A stretch of 64,000 nt of DNA from CAYNRE01 sp964399535 (lineage in GTDB: Bacteria > Planctomycetota > Planctomycetia > Pirellulales > CAYNRE01), in the NCBI GenBank assembly GCA_964399535.1, contig CAYNRE010000058.1:1-64000 (forward strand), written 5' to 3'. Under the pieces are notes generated by a model. It made no database searches. It saw only the letters and a program-made list of their open reading frames with translations, and was not told the DNA's origin. Both the position numbers and the translations under genes were made by a program. Below are positions 17,109 through 25,537 of this stretch, piece by piece. Position 1 is the first letter of the stretch, and each line of letters opens with the position of its first letter.

Positions 17109-17678
17109 TTACTTCGCCGTGTGACAAGCGCCCGCCACGGCGCATCCCGTGGCGCAGCTAGTACAACCTTGGCCCGCGGCCTGCTCGGTGCCGCAGCCTG
17201 GTCCGCAGCCAGCGGTGAGCGTTTCGGCGAAGCGGCGGGTCTGCGCCTGGGCCTCGTAGGCCTCGGCCAGTTGCTCGATCGACTGGTTCAAGCGGCCGCT
17301 GGGGTCTTCGGCGGCCAGATCGCCCAGGAAGTAGAACGCCAGCGTACGGCCGTCGAACAAGTGCTCGACGTCCATCAGCACGGTCGCCAGCCCCAGCGTT
17401 TCGATCTGGGCCACGCAGGCGGTGTAGGCGGCCTCGCGGTTGCGCTCGAGCCTGGCGGCGAGCAATTCGTCTTCGACGGTCATCGCTCGCAGCAGGGCTC
17501 CGTCGGCCACGTCGGGGGGCGCCTCTTCATCGGGCGGAACAAGCACCTCGCCCAGTTCCAAGCCCCTGGCAGTGCGGACCACGACCCGGGTGCCGCGCGG
17601 GTAACTGCGCTCGTCGTCGGCGCGAAAGCGCCCGACCTGGGCCAGGGCACCGACACGCACCAGGTGAAACCGCGCCAT
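17109..17678 (-). CDS. PSP1-domain protein with Cys-rich tail
   Basis: A 189-residue protein related to the PSP1 C-terminal domain, also found in Bacillus YaaT. The strand RGTRVVVRTARGLELGEVL (about residues 28-46) is the family hallmark, with the later VLMDVEHLFDGRTLAFYFLG. The last 40 residues carry nine cysteines in pairs (CGPGCG, CTSCATGC), suggesting a metal or Fe-S site; this tail is unusual. YaaT-type proteins act with RicA/RicF in RNA processing in Firmicutes; the role in this lineage is not known. It probably is cytoplasmic. Confidence 0.8.
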   Translation of the reverse strand: MARFHLVRVGALAQVGRFRADDERSYPRGTRVVVRTARGLELGEVLVPPDEEAPPDVADGALLRAMTVEDELLAARLERNREAAYTACVAQIETLGLATVLMDVEHLFDGRTLAFYFLGDLAAEDPSGRLNQSIEQLAEAYEAQAQTRRFAETLTAGCGPGCGTEQAAGQGCTSCATGCAVAGACHTAK

Positions 17679-17912
17679 CGGGGGTGTCTCGCAGTGAATC
17701 GATTGGTCTGGCCGGTCGCGGCCGCGGGCACGGCCGAACGGCGGATCGGCGGTTCGGCGGTTCGGCGGATTCGCGGCACCCCTGCGGTGCCCGCGCCCCC
17801 CGGGTGCTTGGATCCACTCCTAAAACCTATCAGCGGGACGGCAATTGCAACAGTCGGTTCGCGGCCCAGAGCGAAGCCGCCCGCGCGGGAAAGCACGAGT
17901 TGTTGGGCGGGT

Positions 17913-19403
17913 TTACACCAGAATGTCGCTCAGCACCCGGGCCTCGCGGCCGGCCGTCAGCGTTTCTTGGCGGCCGTTGAACAGATAGGCCAACTCGCGA
18001 TGTTCCAGGCCGAACTGGTTCAGAATCGTGGCCTGCAAATCGTTGGGGGTAACCACGTTTTCCACGGCGCGGTGCCCAAACTCGTCGGTGGCGCCGTAGG
18101 CCAGCCCCCCCTGAATGCCACCGCCGGCAAGCCAGATGCTGAACCCTTGGCCGTTGTGGTCCCGCCCGGCCTGGGCGGCGTCGCCGTGGTTTTCGGTAAC
18201 GGGCAATCGACCGATTTCGCCCCCCCAGTGGACCAGCGTGGAGTCGAGCATGCCGCGCTGCTTCAGGTCTTTAACCAGCGCCGCGGCGGGCCGATCGGTG
18301 CGGCGGCAAATGGCGGGGAGCGAGCCGCGAATGTTGTTGTGGTTGTCCCAGGGTTGGCCGCCGTGAAAGAGCTGCACGAACCGCACGCCACGCTCGACCA
18401 GCCGTCGAGCGATCAGGCACCGGGTACCGTACTCGCGAGTTTCATCCTGGTCGATGCCGTACAGGGCCAGCGTGTGGGCCGACTCGCCCGAAATATCGAG
18501 CGCCTCGGTCGCGGCCGTTTGCATGGCCGCCGCTAGTTCGTAGCTGGCGATGCGGGCCTCCAGGTCGGCCTCGCCGGGGTGGTCGGCCAGATGGCGGCGG
18601 TTCAGCTCCTCGAGCAGCGCCAACTCGCCTTGTTGCACCTGACCGGCCAGGTGAGCGGGGGGAACCAGGTTGAAAATGCGCGGCTCTTTCGGCCGCAACA
18701 CCGTGCCCTGGAACATGGGCGGCAAAAACCCCTGGGTCCAGTTGTGTACGCTGTCGACCGGGTGCCCGCCCGGGTCGGTCAGCACCAGGTATGCCGGCAG
18801 GTTCTGGCTTTCCGAACCCAGGCCGTACACGAGCCAGGAGCCCAGCGTGGGCCGGCCCAGCACGCCCGGAATTCCGCCGTGGAAGTAGCGGATCGAAACC
18901 TCGTGGCCGTTGGCCCCGGTGTGCATCGAGCGGATCAGGCAGACGTCGTCCACGATCTCGGCCAGGTGCGGCAGCAGTTCCGAAATCTCGGTGCCGCACG
19001 CGCCGCGCGGCGCAAAGCGAAACGGCGAGCCGAACAGCCGCTTGCTGGCTCGGTTGATAAAACTGAACTGCACCTCGCCCGGGTAGTCGGTGCCGTCCAG
19101 GCGGGTCAGCTCGGGTTTGGGGTCGGTCAGGTCGACGTGCGAGGGGCCGCCGTGCTGAAACAGCGAGATCATCGCCCGCGCCCGTGCCGGGCGCGCCGGG
19201 GGCTTGGGCTTCAGATCGAAGCTCGATGGTCCCAGGGCCACCTGGCGCGGATTGGCTTGGGCGCGCCGCTCGGCCAATAGCGACGCTAGCGCCACCGCGC
19301 CCAGCCCCAGGCCGTTCTCGAGCAGCCACTGCCGGCGGGAAAGGCCCGGGGCCGCGCTGGGCGCCAGGGTATCAGGGCGCGCGCCTGCTTGATTAGTCGA
19401 CAT
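17913..19403 (-). CDS. DUF1501 Tat-exported protein
   Basis: A 496-residue protein of the DUF1501 family, related to the sulfatase/alkaline-phosphatase fold and very abundant in planctomycetes. A twin-arginine signal (LSRRQWLLENGLGLGAVAL) opens it. Family motifs include MISLFQHGGPSHVDLTDPKP, SMHTGANGHEVS, and the late DHNGQGFSIWLAGGG and TDEFGHRAVE, whose Asp/His residues could bind metal. Its start overlaps the stop of the PSD1 gene by 11 bases, so the two are co-translated. The biochemical function of these pairs is unproven. Confidence 0.93.
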   Translation of the reverse strand: MSTNQAGARPDTLAPSAAPGLSRRQWLLENGLGLGAVALASLLAERRAQANPRQVALGPSSFDLKPKPPARPARARAMISLFQHGGPSHVDLTDPKPELTRLDGTDYPGEVQFSFINRASKRLFGSPFRFAPRGACGTEISELLPHLAEIVDDVCLIRSMHTGANGHEVSIRYFHGGIPGVLGRPTLGSWLVYGLGSESQNLPAYLVLTDPGGHPVDSVHNWTQGFLPPMFQGTVLRPKEPRIFNLVPPAHLAGQVQQGELALLEELNRRHLADHPGEADLEARIASYELAAAMQTAATEALDISGESAHTLALYGIDQDETREYGTRCLIARRLVERGVRFVQLFHGGQPWDNHNNIRGSLPAICRRTDRPAAALVKDLKQRGMLDSTLVHWGGEIGRLPVTENHGDAAQAGRDHNGQGFSIWLAGGGIQGGLAYGATDEFGHRAVENVVTPNDLQATILNQFGLEHRELAYLFNGRQETLTAGREARVLSDILV

Positions 19404-22400
19404 AGAGAAACTCGTTACTGCTCAGGAGCACGTGGGCCAGGTTGGCCAACGCTTGTTGTTCGGGGGCACGTCCCGAGGTTACGTGTTCGGGATGCAGCCG
19501 CAGGTGCTGCAACTGGTTGGCCAAAAACCGGCCCGCCAGCTCCTCTTCACCCGAGCTGGGCAGCCGGCTGAAACAGGCCTGCCAGAGCCTGGTCACATGT
19601 TCGGGCAACAGCGCCACGCTGGGCCCGACGGGGCCATGGAACTGGGCCGCGGAGTGAAAGGAGCCCGCCAGGGCGCCGTTTTGCGTCAGGGCCAACTCGA
19701 CCGGCCATTGAAACGAATCGCTGGTGACGTGCTCAAGACAATCGGTGATCAGGTCGAGCGTGTCTCCCGGTTCGACCGCGATCTCGGCCACATTGGTCTC
19801 AGTCTCGCCGTGGGCCACGCTCCAGGTGGCCACCAGGCCCCAGCGGCTGGAGACGATACGCCCCCGCACGCCGTCGCCGTGCGGGCTGGGGTGGACCAGC
19901 TTTCCAGTAATGGCCACGCTGCCGGCCGCCGGCGCGGTCCAGCGGCGGATCGCGGCCGTGTGCGGGTTCTCGCCGGGATGGCCTCCTTCGGCGCCCAGAA
20001 ACACCCAACCCAGGCCGGCGTCGGGCAGTTGTTCGCCCGCTTGCCAACTCGAACCGGTCCAATGCGCGAGCGGGGTAAAGCTGGCCGTTCGGCCCGAGGC
20101 CTCGTCGCAGCCGCCGTAGCCAAATTGCCAAACCGGCGGCAACCTGGGCGGCCCCCAGGCGGTTAACGTGGGTACAGGCTCGCTCGGCGCCGCGGCCAAC
20201 AAGCGGTCGGCCAGGCGGGCGGTTTCGCGAACGAGAAAGTCGCCGTTCATCAGCAAGAGCGATTGCGTCGCGGCGGTCGAACTGCTGCGCGCCTCGCAAT
20301 TGGTCTGCATCACCGGCGCGTCGAAGGCCTCGAGCAACGCCACCGGGGTCGAGCGGCGCTGTTGAATGTAGAGCGAACGCCGGCTGTCGGGCTCGGCCAC
20401 CACGACCTGGCCGGCATCGTCGGCCGTGGTCGCAACCGCCGGCCCGTACAGCGTGCGATCCAAGTGGCCTGAAACCGCCAGTACGCGGTCGCGGAGCGAT
20501 TCGGCATCGAGCCGGCGCAGTTGCTGCCGGGCCACGTAGCGATTGTCGGGGTCCAGGGCCCGCTCCGCGTCGCTGGTGCGCGATTGCTGGCGGTAGGCCG
20601 TGGAAGTCACGATTTCTCGGTGCAGGCGCTTGAGCCGGAAGCCCTGTTGCCGCAACTGGCTGGCCAGCCAGTCGAGCAGGGCCGGCTGGCTAGGCGGAAC
20701 CCCCAAGCGGCCAAAATCGGCCGGAGTCGGCACCAGGCCCCGGCCAAAATGGTGCAGCCACACTCGGTTGACCAGGGCCCGGGTGGTCAGCGGGTTGTCG
20801 GGCCCCACCAGCCAACGCGCCCAGGCCAGACGCCGTCCGCTGGTTCCCGCGGGAGTGCTTTGCGCTTCAAGGGGTAGCGGCAGCCCCGTGGGCGAAAGCA
20901 CCGAGAGCGTACCAGGTGCGATTACCTCCTGCGGCTGACGATAATCGCCCCGGTGGAAGCGATGCGTTTCCACGCTCGCCCCCGCCGGTTCGACCAACGC
21001 GGCCAAGAACGACTCGGCCGGCTTCTGGGCCCGGACCGCGGCGATCTCGGCATCGAGCTTCTTGAGCTCCTCGGTCGCCTCGGGGTTGTACTGGTAGAGC
21101 ACCCCCGGAGTGATATTGAGCTGCGGGTTGGCCGCCAGCAGTTGCACCTCGTCGGGGGTTCGCTGGTCGCCAGGTTTATCGAGCGCGGCCTTGAGCTGAT
21201 TTCGCAGGGGCTCCTCGAATTTCTCCAGCTCTTTGGCCAGCGCCTCGGCCAATAACACTCGCTCGCGCTCGGCCCGCGCGGCCGACATTTCAGCGGCCTG
21301 TTTTTCAATTTCTTGCGAACGCTGCCGATCGGCCTCGGTGGCCAGCGACACCTGGCGCTCGCCCGGTGTTCTCCAGGCCGGCGCGTTCCAGGCCGGGTCG
21401 AACACCGCCCGCAGGGCGTAGTAATCGACCTGGGAAATCGGGTCGTAACGATGGTCGTGACACTGGGCGCAGGCCATCGTCAGCCCCAACAGCGACGAGC
21501 CAATGATCTTGAGCGTGTCGGCCATGGCCCGCTCGCGCCCCTCGGGCGAGTTGTCGCCGCCCCCCGTGGGGTCGGCCGCCAACCGCAGGAAGCCCGTGGC
21601 GGAGAGCAACTCGATCTGGCCGGGGGTCAGGTCGCCGCGCAGCGGGCCGGCCAATTCGTCGCCCGCCAATTGTTCGATCAAGAATTGGTCCAGCGGCTTG
21701 TCGTCGTTCAATGAACGAATCACGTAGTCGCGATACTGATAAATCCAGGGGCGCACCGGGTCGTCGGGCCCACCTTCCGAATCGGCGTAGCCCGCCACGT
21801 CGAGCCAGTGGCGCGCCCAGCGCTCGCCGTAATGGGGCGAAGCCAGCAGCCGGTCGACCAATCGCTCGTAGGCGCCGGGCGCCTCGTCGCCCACAAACTG
21901 TGCGATCTCGTCCGGGCTGGGGGGAAGCCCGAGCAAATCGAAACTGAGCCGGATAATCAGCGTGCGCCGGTCGGCCTCGGGGGCGAAGTCGAGCCCCTCG
22001 GGCATCTGGGCCGCCAGCAGAGCGTCGATCGGCCCCCTGAGGCGCGCTTGCCCGGGCAGTTCTGGAATCGCCGGCCGCTCGATCGGACGAAATGCCCACC
22101 ATTGGCGTTCGCTGGCGCTGATGCCCACGCCGGCCGGAAGGCTCTCGGGCTCGGTCTGGGCCACCGGCGCGCCGGCCGCGATCCATTGTTCGAGCCGGGT
22201 GATTAACTCGGGAGGAACCTTCCCCTCGCCAGGCGGCATTTCCCCCTGCCGCACACGGGCGAGCAGGTAGCTCGATTCCGGGTGGCCGGGCACCAGGGCC
22301 GGGCCGCTCTCGCCGCCGGTCAACAGGAACCGCACCAGCCGCAAGTCGAGCGAGCCTTGTTTCTCCTCGTGGGCGCCGTGGCAGTCGAAGCAATAGGTGC

Positions 22401-22539
22401 GAAAGATCGGGCGAATGTCGCGTTCGAATTCCAACTCCGCCGTTTCAGCACTCCGAGCCGGTTCGTCGGCCTGCGCCGGCGATGCAATGACCACGAAGCC
22501 TACCAGGCACAACCAAGCCAGCGGGCGGTGGAAAGGCAT
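19393..22539 (-). CDS. PSD1 protein with cytochrome-type domain (DUF1549/DUF1553)
   Basis: A 1048-residue secreted protein. After a signal peptide (cleavage near SPAQA) comes a planctomycete cytochrome C domain with the haem site CFDCH, then DUF1549 (WARHWLDVAGYADSEG and a second CAQCH haem motif), then DUF1553 (WLVGPDNPLTTRALVNRVWLHHF..., GRGLVPTPADFG). An additional beta-rich stretch of about 150 residues, unusual in the family, lies near residues 790-950. It is the first gene of a pair with DUF1501. It is likely periplasmic; a role in polysaccharide breakdown or electron transfer has been proposed for the family but not shown. The ATG at 22539 was preferred over an upstream TTG because it starts the signal peptide. 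Confidence 0.92.
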   Translation of the reverse strand: MPFHRPLAWLCLVGFVVIASPAQADEPARSAETAELEFERDIRPIFRTYCFDCHGAHEEKQGSLDLRLVRFLLTGGESGPALVPGHPESSYLLARVRQGEMPPGEGKVPPELITRLEQWIAAGAPVAQTEPESLPAGVGISASERQWWAFRPIERPAIPELPGQARLRGPIDALLAAQMPEGLDFAPEADRRTLIIRLSFDLLGLPPSPDEIAQFVGDEAPGAYERLVDRLLASPHYGERWARHWLDVAGYADSEGGPDDPVRPWIYQYRDYVIRSLNDDKPLDQFLIEQLAGDELAGPLRGDLTPGQIELLSATGFLRLAADPTGGGDNSPEGRERAMADTLKIIGSSLLGLTMACAQCHDHRYDPISQVDYYALRAVFDPAWNAPAWRTPGERQVSLATEADRQRSQEIEKQAAEMSAARAERERVLLAEALAKELEKFEEPLRNQLKAALDKPGDQRTPDEVQLLAANPQLNITPGVLYQYNPEATEELKKLDAEIAAVRAQKPAESFLAALVEPAGASVETHRFHRGDYRQPQEVIAPGTLSVLSPTGLPLPLEAQSTPAGTSGRRLAWARWLVGPDNPLTTRALVNRVWLHHFGRGLVPTPADFGRLGVPPSQPALLDWLASQLRQQGFRLKRLHREIVTSTAYRQQSRTSDAERALDPDNRYVARQQLRRLDAESLRDRVLAVSGHLDRTLYGPAVATTADDAGQVVVAEPDSRRSLYIQQRRSTPVALLEAFDAPVMQTNCEARSSSTAATQSLLLMNGDFLVRETARLADRLLAAAPSEPVPTLTAWGPPRLPPVWQFGYGGCDEASGRTASFTPLAHWTGSSWQAGEQLPDAGLGWVFLGAEGGHPGENPHTAAIRRWTAPAAGSVAITGKLVHPSPHGDGVRGRIVSSRWGLVATWSVAHGETETNVAEIAVEPGDTLDLITDCLEHVTSDSFQWPVELALTQNGALAGSFHSAAQFHGPVGPSVALLPEHVTRLWQACFSRLPSSGEEELAGRFLANQLQHLRLHPEHVTSGRAPEQQALANLAHVLLSSNEFLYVD

Positions 22540-22724
22540 GCTGTTCTGCCACGCCGCGTTCGGGCGCGGCCCCAGGGGCCTTGGCGGGAAGCTCGCCGGC
22601 AAGCGGGCCGACTAGCTCACATCAGTATCTCCTAAGTGCTATGCTGCCGGCAAGTAATTGCCACGGCACCAGCAGCATTCGCTGCCCCGCCCGCTACGCG
22701 CCTTTTTCCCACGGAAACGACCGC

Positions 22725-24008
22725 ATGCTCGATCGTCGCAGGTTTCTCGCCGCTTCGGGCGCGAGCCTTCTGGCCGCGCAACTGCCCGGCCCGTCGCCAG
22801 CGGCTCAGCCCAAGCCCGCCCTTGCGCCGCGCCGGCCGATGGCCATTCTGACCACCGAGTGGCGCTATCATTCCCATGCCTGGCACATGGGCGAGCGTTT
22901 TCTGGTGGGCTACCCCCGCCAAGGCCGCTGGCATACGCCGCCGCTGGAGGTGGTCTCGGCCTATGTCGATCAAACTCCCGAGAACGATCTGAGCCGCGGG
23001 CGGGCCCAGGAGTTTGGCTTCACCCTTTATCCCAGCGTGGGCGAGGCTCTCTGCCGAGGAGGCGACACGTTGGCGGTCGACGCGGTGCTGCTGATCGGCG
23101 AGCACGGCAATTACCCGCGCAACGAGCTAGGCCAAACTTTGTACCCGCGCTACGAGCTATTTGCTCAAACGGTCGAAGTGTTTCGCAAGTCGGGGCGCGT
23201 GGTGCCCGTGTTCAACGACAAGCACCTTTCCTGGAACTGGGACTACGCCGTCGAGATGGTCGACTGGGCGCGCGAGCTGAAGATTCCCTTTCTGGCCGGA
23301 TCGAGCCTGCCGGTTACCTGGCGGATGCCCGCCATCGACTTGCCCTACGGGGCCCGGGTCGAAGAAGCCATGTGCGTGGCGATGGGTGCGGTCGACAGCT
23401 ACGACTTTCACGCCCTGGAAGTGATTCAGTGCATGGTCGAGCGCCGCTCAGGAGGCGAGCGCGGCGTGGTATCGGTCGAGGGGCTGCGCGGCGACGCCGT
23501 GTGGCGCTTGCTCGAGGCTGGCTCGTGGCGCGACGGAGGCTGCGACCCCAAGCTGTGGCAGGCCTGTTTGGCCCGCAGCCAAACCTTGGCCCAGCCCGAA
23601 ACATACAGCCACCGTTTGCCCACGCCCGAACAAATGCGCCAATTCGTGGCCGAGCCCGTGGCCTACCGCATGGAGTATGCCGACGGGCTCAAGGCGACCA
23701 TGCTGCTGATGAACGGCTTGGTGGGCGATTTCACGTTCGCGGCACGCCTGGCGGGAGAGCGCCAGCCGCTTTCGACGCTGTTTTACCTGCCCCCCAATCC
23801 CAACGTGGCCTATAGCGCGGCGCTGATGGCGCAGGTGGAAACGCTGTTTACCACGGGCAAGCCCCCTTACCCCATCGAGCGTACGCTGCTCACCACGGGC
23901 CTGGTGGCGGCCGGCGTGGCCTCGCTGGCGGCCGGCAAGCGGCTGGAAACCCCGCACCTGAGCGTGGCCTATCAGGCGCCGCAAGCGTCGACGTTTTGCA
24001 GTTCGTAA
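22725..24008 (+). CDS. Tat-exported protein of unassigned family
   Basis: A 427-residue protein whose start MLDRRRFLAASGASLLAAQ is a twin-arginine signal. The mature part begins with PMAILTTEWRYHSHAWHMGERFLVGYP and contains a Rossmann-like beginning, conserved His/Trp residues, and GLVGDFTFAARLAG later. I recognise this as a recurrent planctomycete exported protein often found near PSD1/DUF1501 genes, but I cannot assign a family with certainty. It may be oxidoreductase-like. It is divergent from the PSD1 operon across 185 bases, so the two may share a control region. Confidence 0.8.
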   Translation: MLDRRRFLAASGASLLAAQLPGPSPAAQPKPALAPRRPMAILTTEWRYHSHAWHMGERFLVGYPRQGRWHTPPLEVVSAYVDQTPENDLSRGRAQEFGFTLYPSVGEALCRGGDTLAVDAVLLIGEHGNYPRNELGQTLYPRYELFAQTVEVFRKSGRVVPVFNDKHLSWNWDYAVEMVDWARELKIPFLAGSSLPVTWRMPAIDLPYGARVEEAMCVAMGAVDSYDFHALEVIQCMVERRSGGERGVVSVEGLRGDAVWRLLEAGSWRDGGCDPKLWQACLARSQTLAQPETYSHRLPTPEQMRQFVAEPVAYRMEYADGLKATMLLMNGLVGDFTFAARLAGERQPLSTLFYLPPNPNVAYSAALMAQVETLFTTGKPPYPIERTLLTTGLVAAGVASLAAGKRLETPHLSVAYQAPQASTFCSS

Positions 24009-24045
24009 GGGCGGGCGCGCACGGCCTTCACCGCTGGATCAAATC

Positions 24046-24173
24046 GGCTGGGTGGCATGTCCCTGTACTGCTGGAGAGAATGTTGGGTGCCATGTCCACG
24101 CTCGCCGTTGGCATGCAGGTGCATCCTGAAACATGGCCACTAGGGGGTACCATAGTGGCCATGCCACCCAGCC
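24046..24173. repeat. 128-bp MITE-like element, copy 1
   Basis: The ends GGCTGGGTGGCATG and CATGCCACCCAGCC form a perfect 14-bp terminal inverted repeat. Inside the right end, CATGGCCACTA / TAGTGGCCATG form a second 11-bp hairpin. The same 128-base sequence recurs at 29185-29312 with 10 differences. It encodes no protein of its own. No clear target duplication is adjacent. Confidence 0.85.
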
Positions 24174-24200
24174 GTGAAGGTTGGCTGGATCGAGTAACCC

Positions 24201-24243
24201 TCGTGTGCCTTCGGCACCCCGACAACAAGTTGCCGGGGCCATC
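24201..24243. repeat. REP-like palindromic repeat, copy A
   Basis: TCGTG-CCT-CGGCACCCCGAC then AACAAGTTGCCGGGGCCAT: the arms CCCCGACAAC and GTTGCCGGGG pair with one mismatch. Related copies lie at 27986-28026 and 29793-29825. Confidence 0.6.
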
Positions 24244-24249
24244 CAGCGG

Positions 24250-24532
24250 CAAAATCGAGCCCCAAATGCTTCGGCCGGGAGCCGTCCAAGTAACCGCGGC
24301 AACTCAGGTTCAGCTTCCGCGCGCCGCGAATGTTGCCGTTGCCAAAGTGCTACAACGCCACGGCCGCCTGAGGCAACCCCTGGTAGCACTTCCGGCTCGG
24401 CCCGAAATGCTCTTGCCAGATCACTTCCCAGACCTCCTGGGCCTCGAAGAAATCGCACACATTAAAGTGGCGAATCCCCGCCAGATAGAGCGATTTGTAC
24501 TCGGTTTCGGCGTCGGACAGGTTTGGAACCAT
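24250..24532 (-). pseudogene. Broken DUF309 gene
   Basis: Reading from the ATG at 24532, the protein contains YLAGIRHFNVCDFFEAQEVW and CYQGLPQAAVAL, the core of the DUF309 family (FNxxxFFEAHEVWE... YQGLIQLAVAL). A TAG at 24350-24352 stops it, yet the same frame continues with HFGNGNIRGARKLNLSCRGYLD, which is the expected next part of the family. Homology ends near 24250, exactly where palindromic repeat A begins, followed by MITE copy 1. The gene has therefore lost function by at least one nonsense change and by replacement of its 3' end. Confidence 0.75.
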
Positions 24533-24950
24533 TGGCAACTCGGTCGCGGTCGCCGACCCGGGGACGACTCGCCCCGCCAACGCACCTCCGCAACCCAATT
24601 CGCCCGGAGAATGGTAGGTCGCCGGGCCAGAAGCGACCAACCGGCGCGGGCCCAGGGCGTGGGAACGGACTGCCGAACGGCGCCCGGCCGATGCCCGGCA
24701 GTTTCCCCCTTTACGTGACGAGGACGGGCCTCGCGCGGAAGAGGTTCCCGCAGAGCCCGAACCAGGAATTCAGGCCCAACATTCGCTAGGGCCCCCTGGA
24801 CTCTTTCGGAAGGTCGAACGGGCTGCCCCCCTTCCCTCGGTCGGCTATCCTCTTAGTTTCCGGCCGGCTAATTGAAAAGTTTTTCGGAATCTTGGTTGCG
24901 CTCACCCTGCCTGGGACGTCAATGGTGTTGATGGACGGACACCTGCGTGT
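24533..24950. other. Intergenic, nothing firm
   Basis: About 420 bases between the broken DUF309 gene and the sigma-factor gene. It must hold the promoter of the sigma operon; an A/T-rich stretch at 24870-24895 is the best place, but no confident boxes were seen. Confidence 0.5.
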
Positions 24951-25451
24951 ATGACCGACCGCTCAACGCGAGTACTTCGGCTGCTCGATTCCGAAGGTGC
25001 GCGGCTACACGCGCTACTCACTCAAATCACGCTGCGGAACGACGTAGGCGACGATCTACTCCAAGAACTGTTTCTGCGACTGGTGCGAACGCCATGGCTA
25101 CCCGACGATACGCGCCTCCCAGCCTATGCGAGACGGGCGGCCATGCGGCTGGCGTTCGACTGGCGCCGCCGATTGCGACGCGACCGGACTACATCCGCCG
25201 ACGAACTGCATACGGTGAGCACCGAGCCACGCACGGGCGTTGGGCCGGAGTTCGACGAACAGCTCGAGCGCGTGGTGACTGCGATGGGCCGGTTACCCCG
25301 ACTTGCGCGAGACGCGGTGGCGCTACGCTATCTGGAATTGCAGTCGTTCGATGAAATCGGCCAAACCCTAGGCCGCACGGCCAAACAGGCCCGCGCGCTT
25401 TGTGCAAAGGGGCTCGGACAACTCAGGCGCGACCTGAGGCGCGCCGACTGA
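24951..25451 (+). CDS. ECF-type RNA polymerase sigma factor
   Basis: A 166-residue protein with the two-domain build of extracytoplasmic-function sigma factors. Region 2 is at about residues 18-75 (DVGDDLLQELFLRLVRTPWLP, then AYARRAAMRLAFDWRRR for -10 recognition), and region 4 at about 105-160 (LPRLARDAVALRYLELQSFDEIGQTLGRTAKQARAL, helix-turn-helix). It directs RNA polymerase to a small regulon. It is followed after 87 bases by a one-helix membrane protein that is likely its regulator, then by an exported PEP-like protein. Confidence 0.9.
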   Translation: MTDRSTRVLRLLDSEGARLHALLTQITLRNDVGDDLLQELFLRLVRTPWLPDDTRLPAYARRAAMRLAFDWRRRLRRDRTTSADELHTVSTEPRTGVGPEFDEQLERVVTAMGRLPRLARDAVALRYLELQSFDEIGQTLGRTAKQARALCAKGLGQLRRDLRRAD

Positions 25452-25537
25452 GCTTCAGTTCGCAATCGACCATCAAGCGTTAATTCACGCAATCAACCGT
25501 ACCCGTCGGAAAGCCGGCCTCGCGCGTTCACTTCGCC

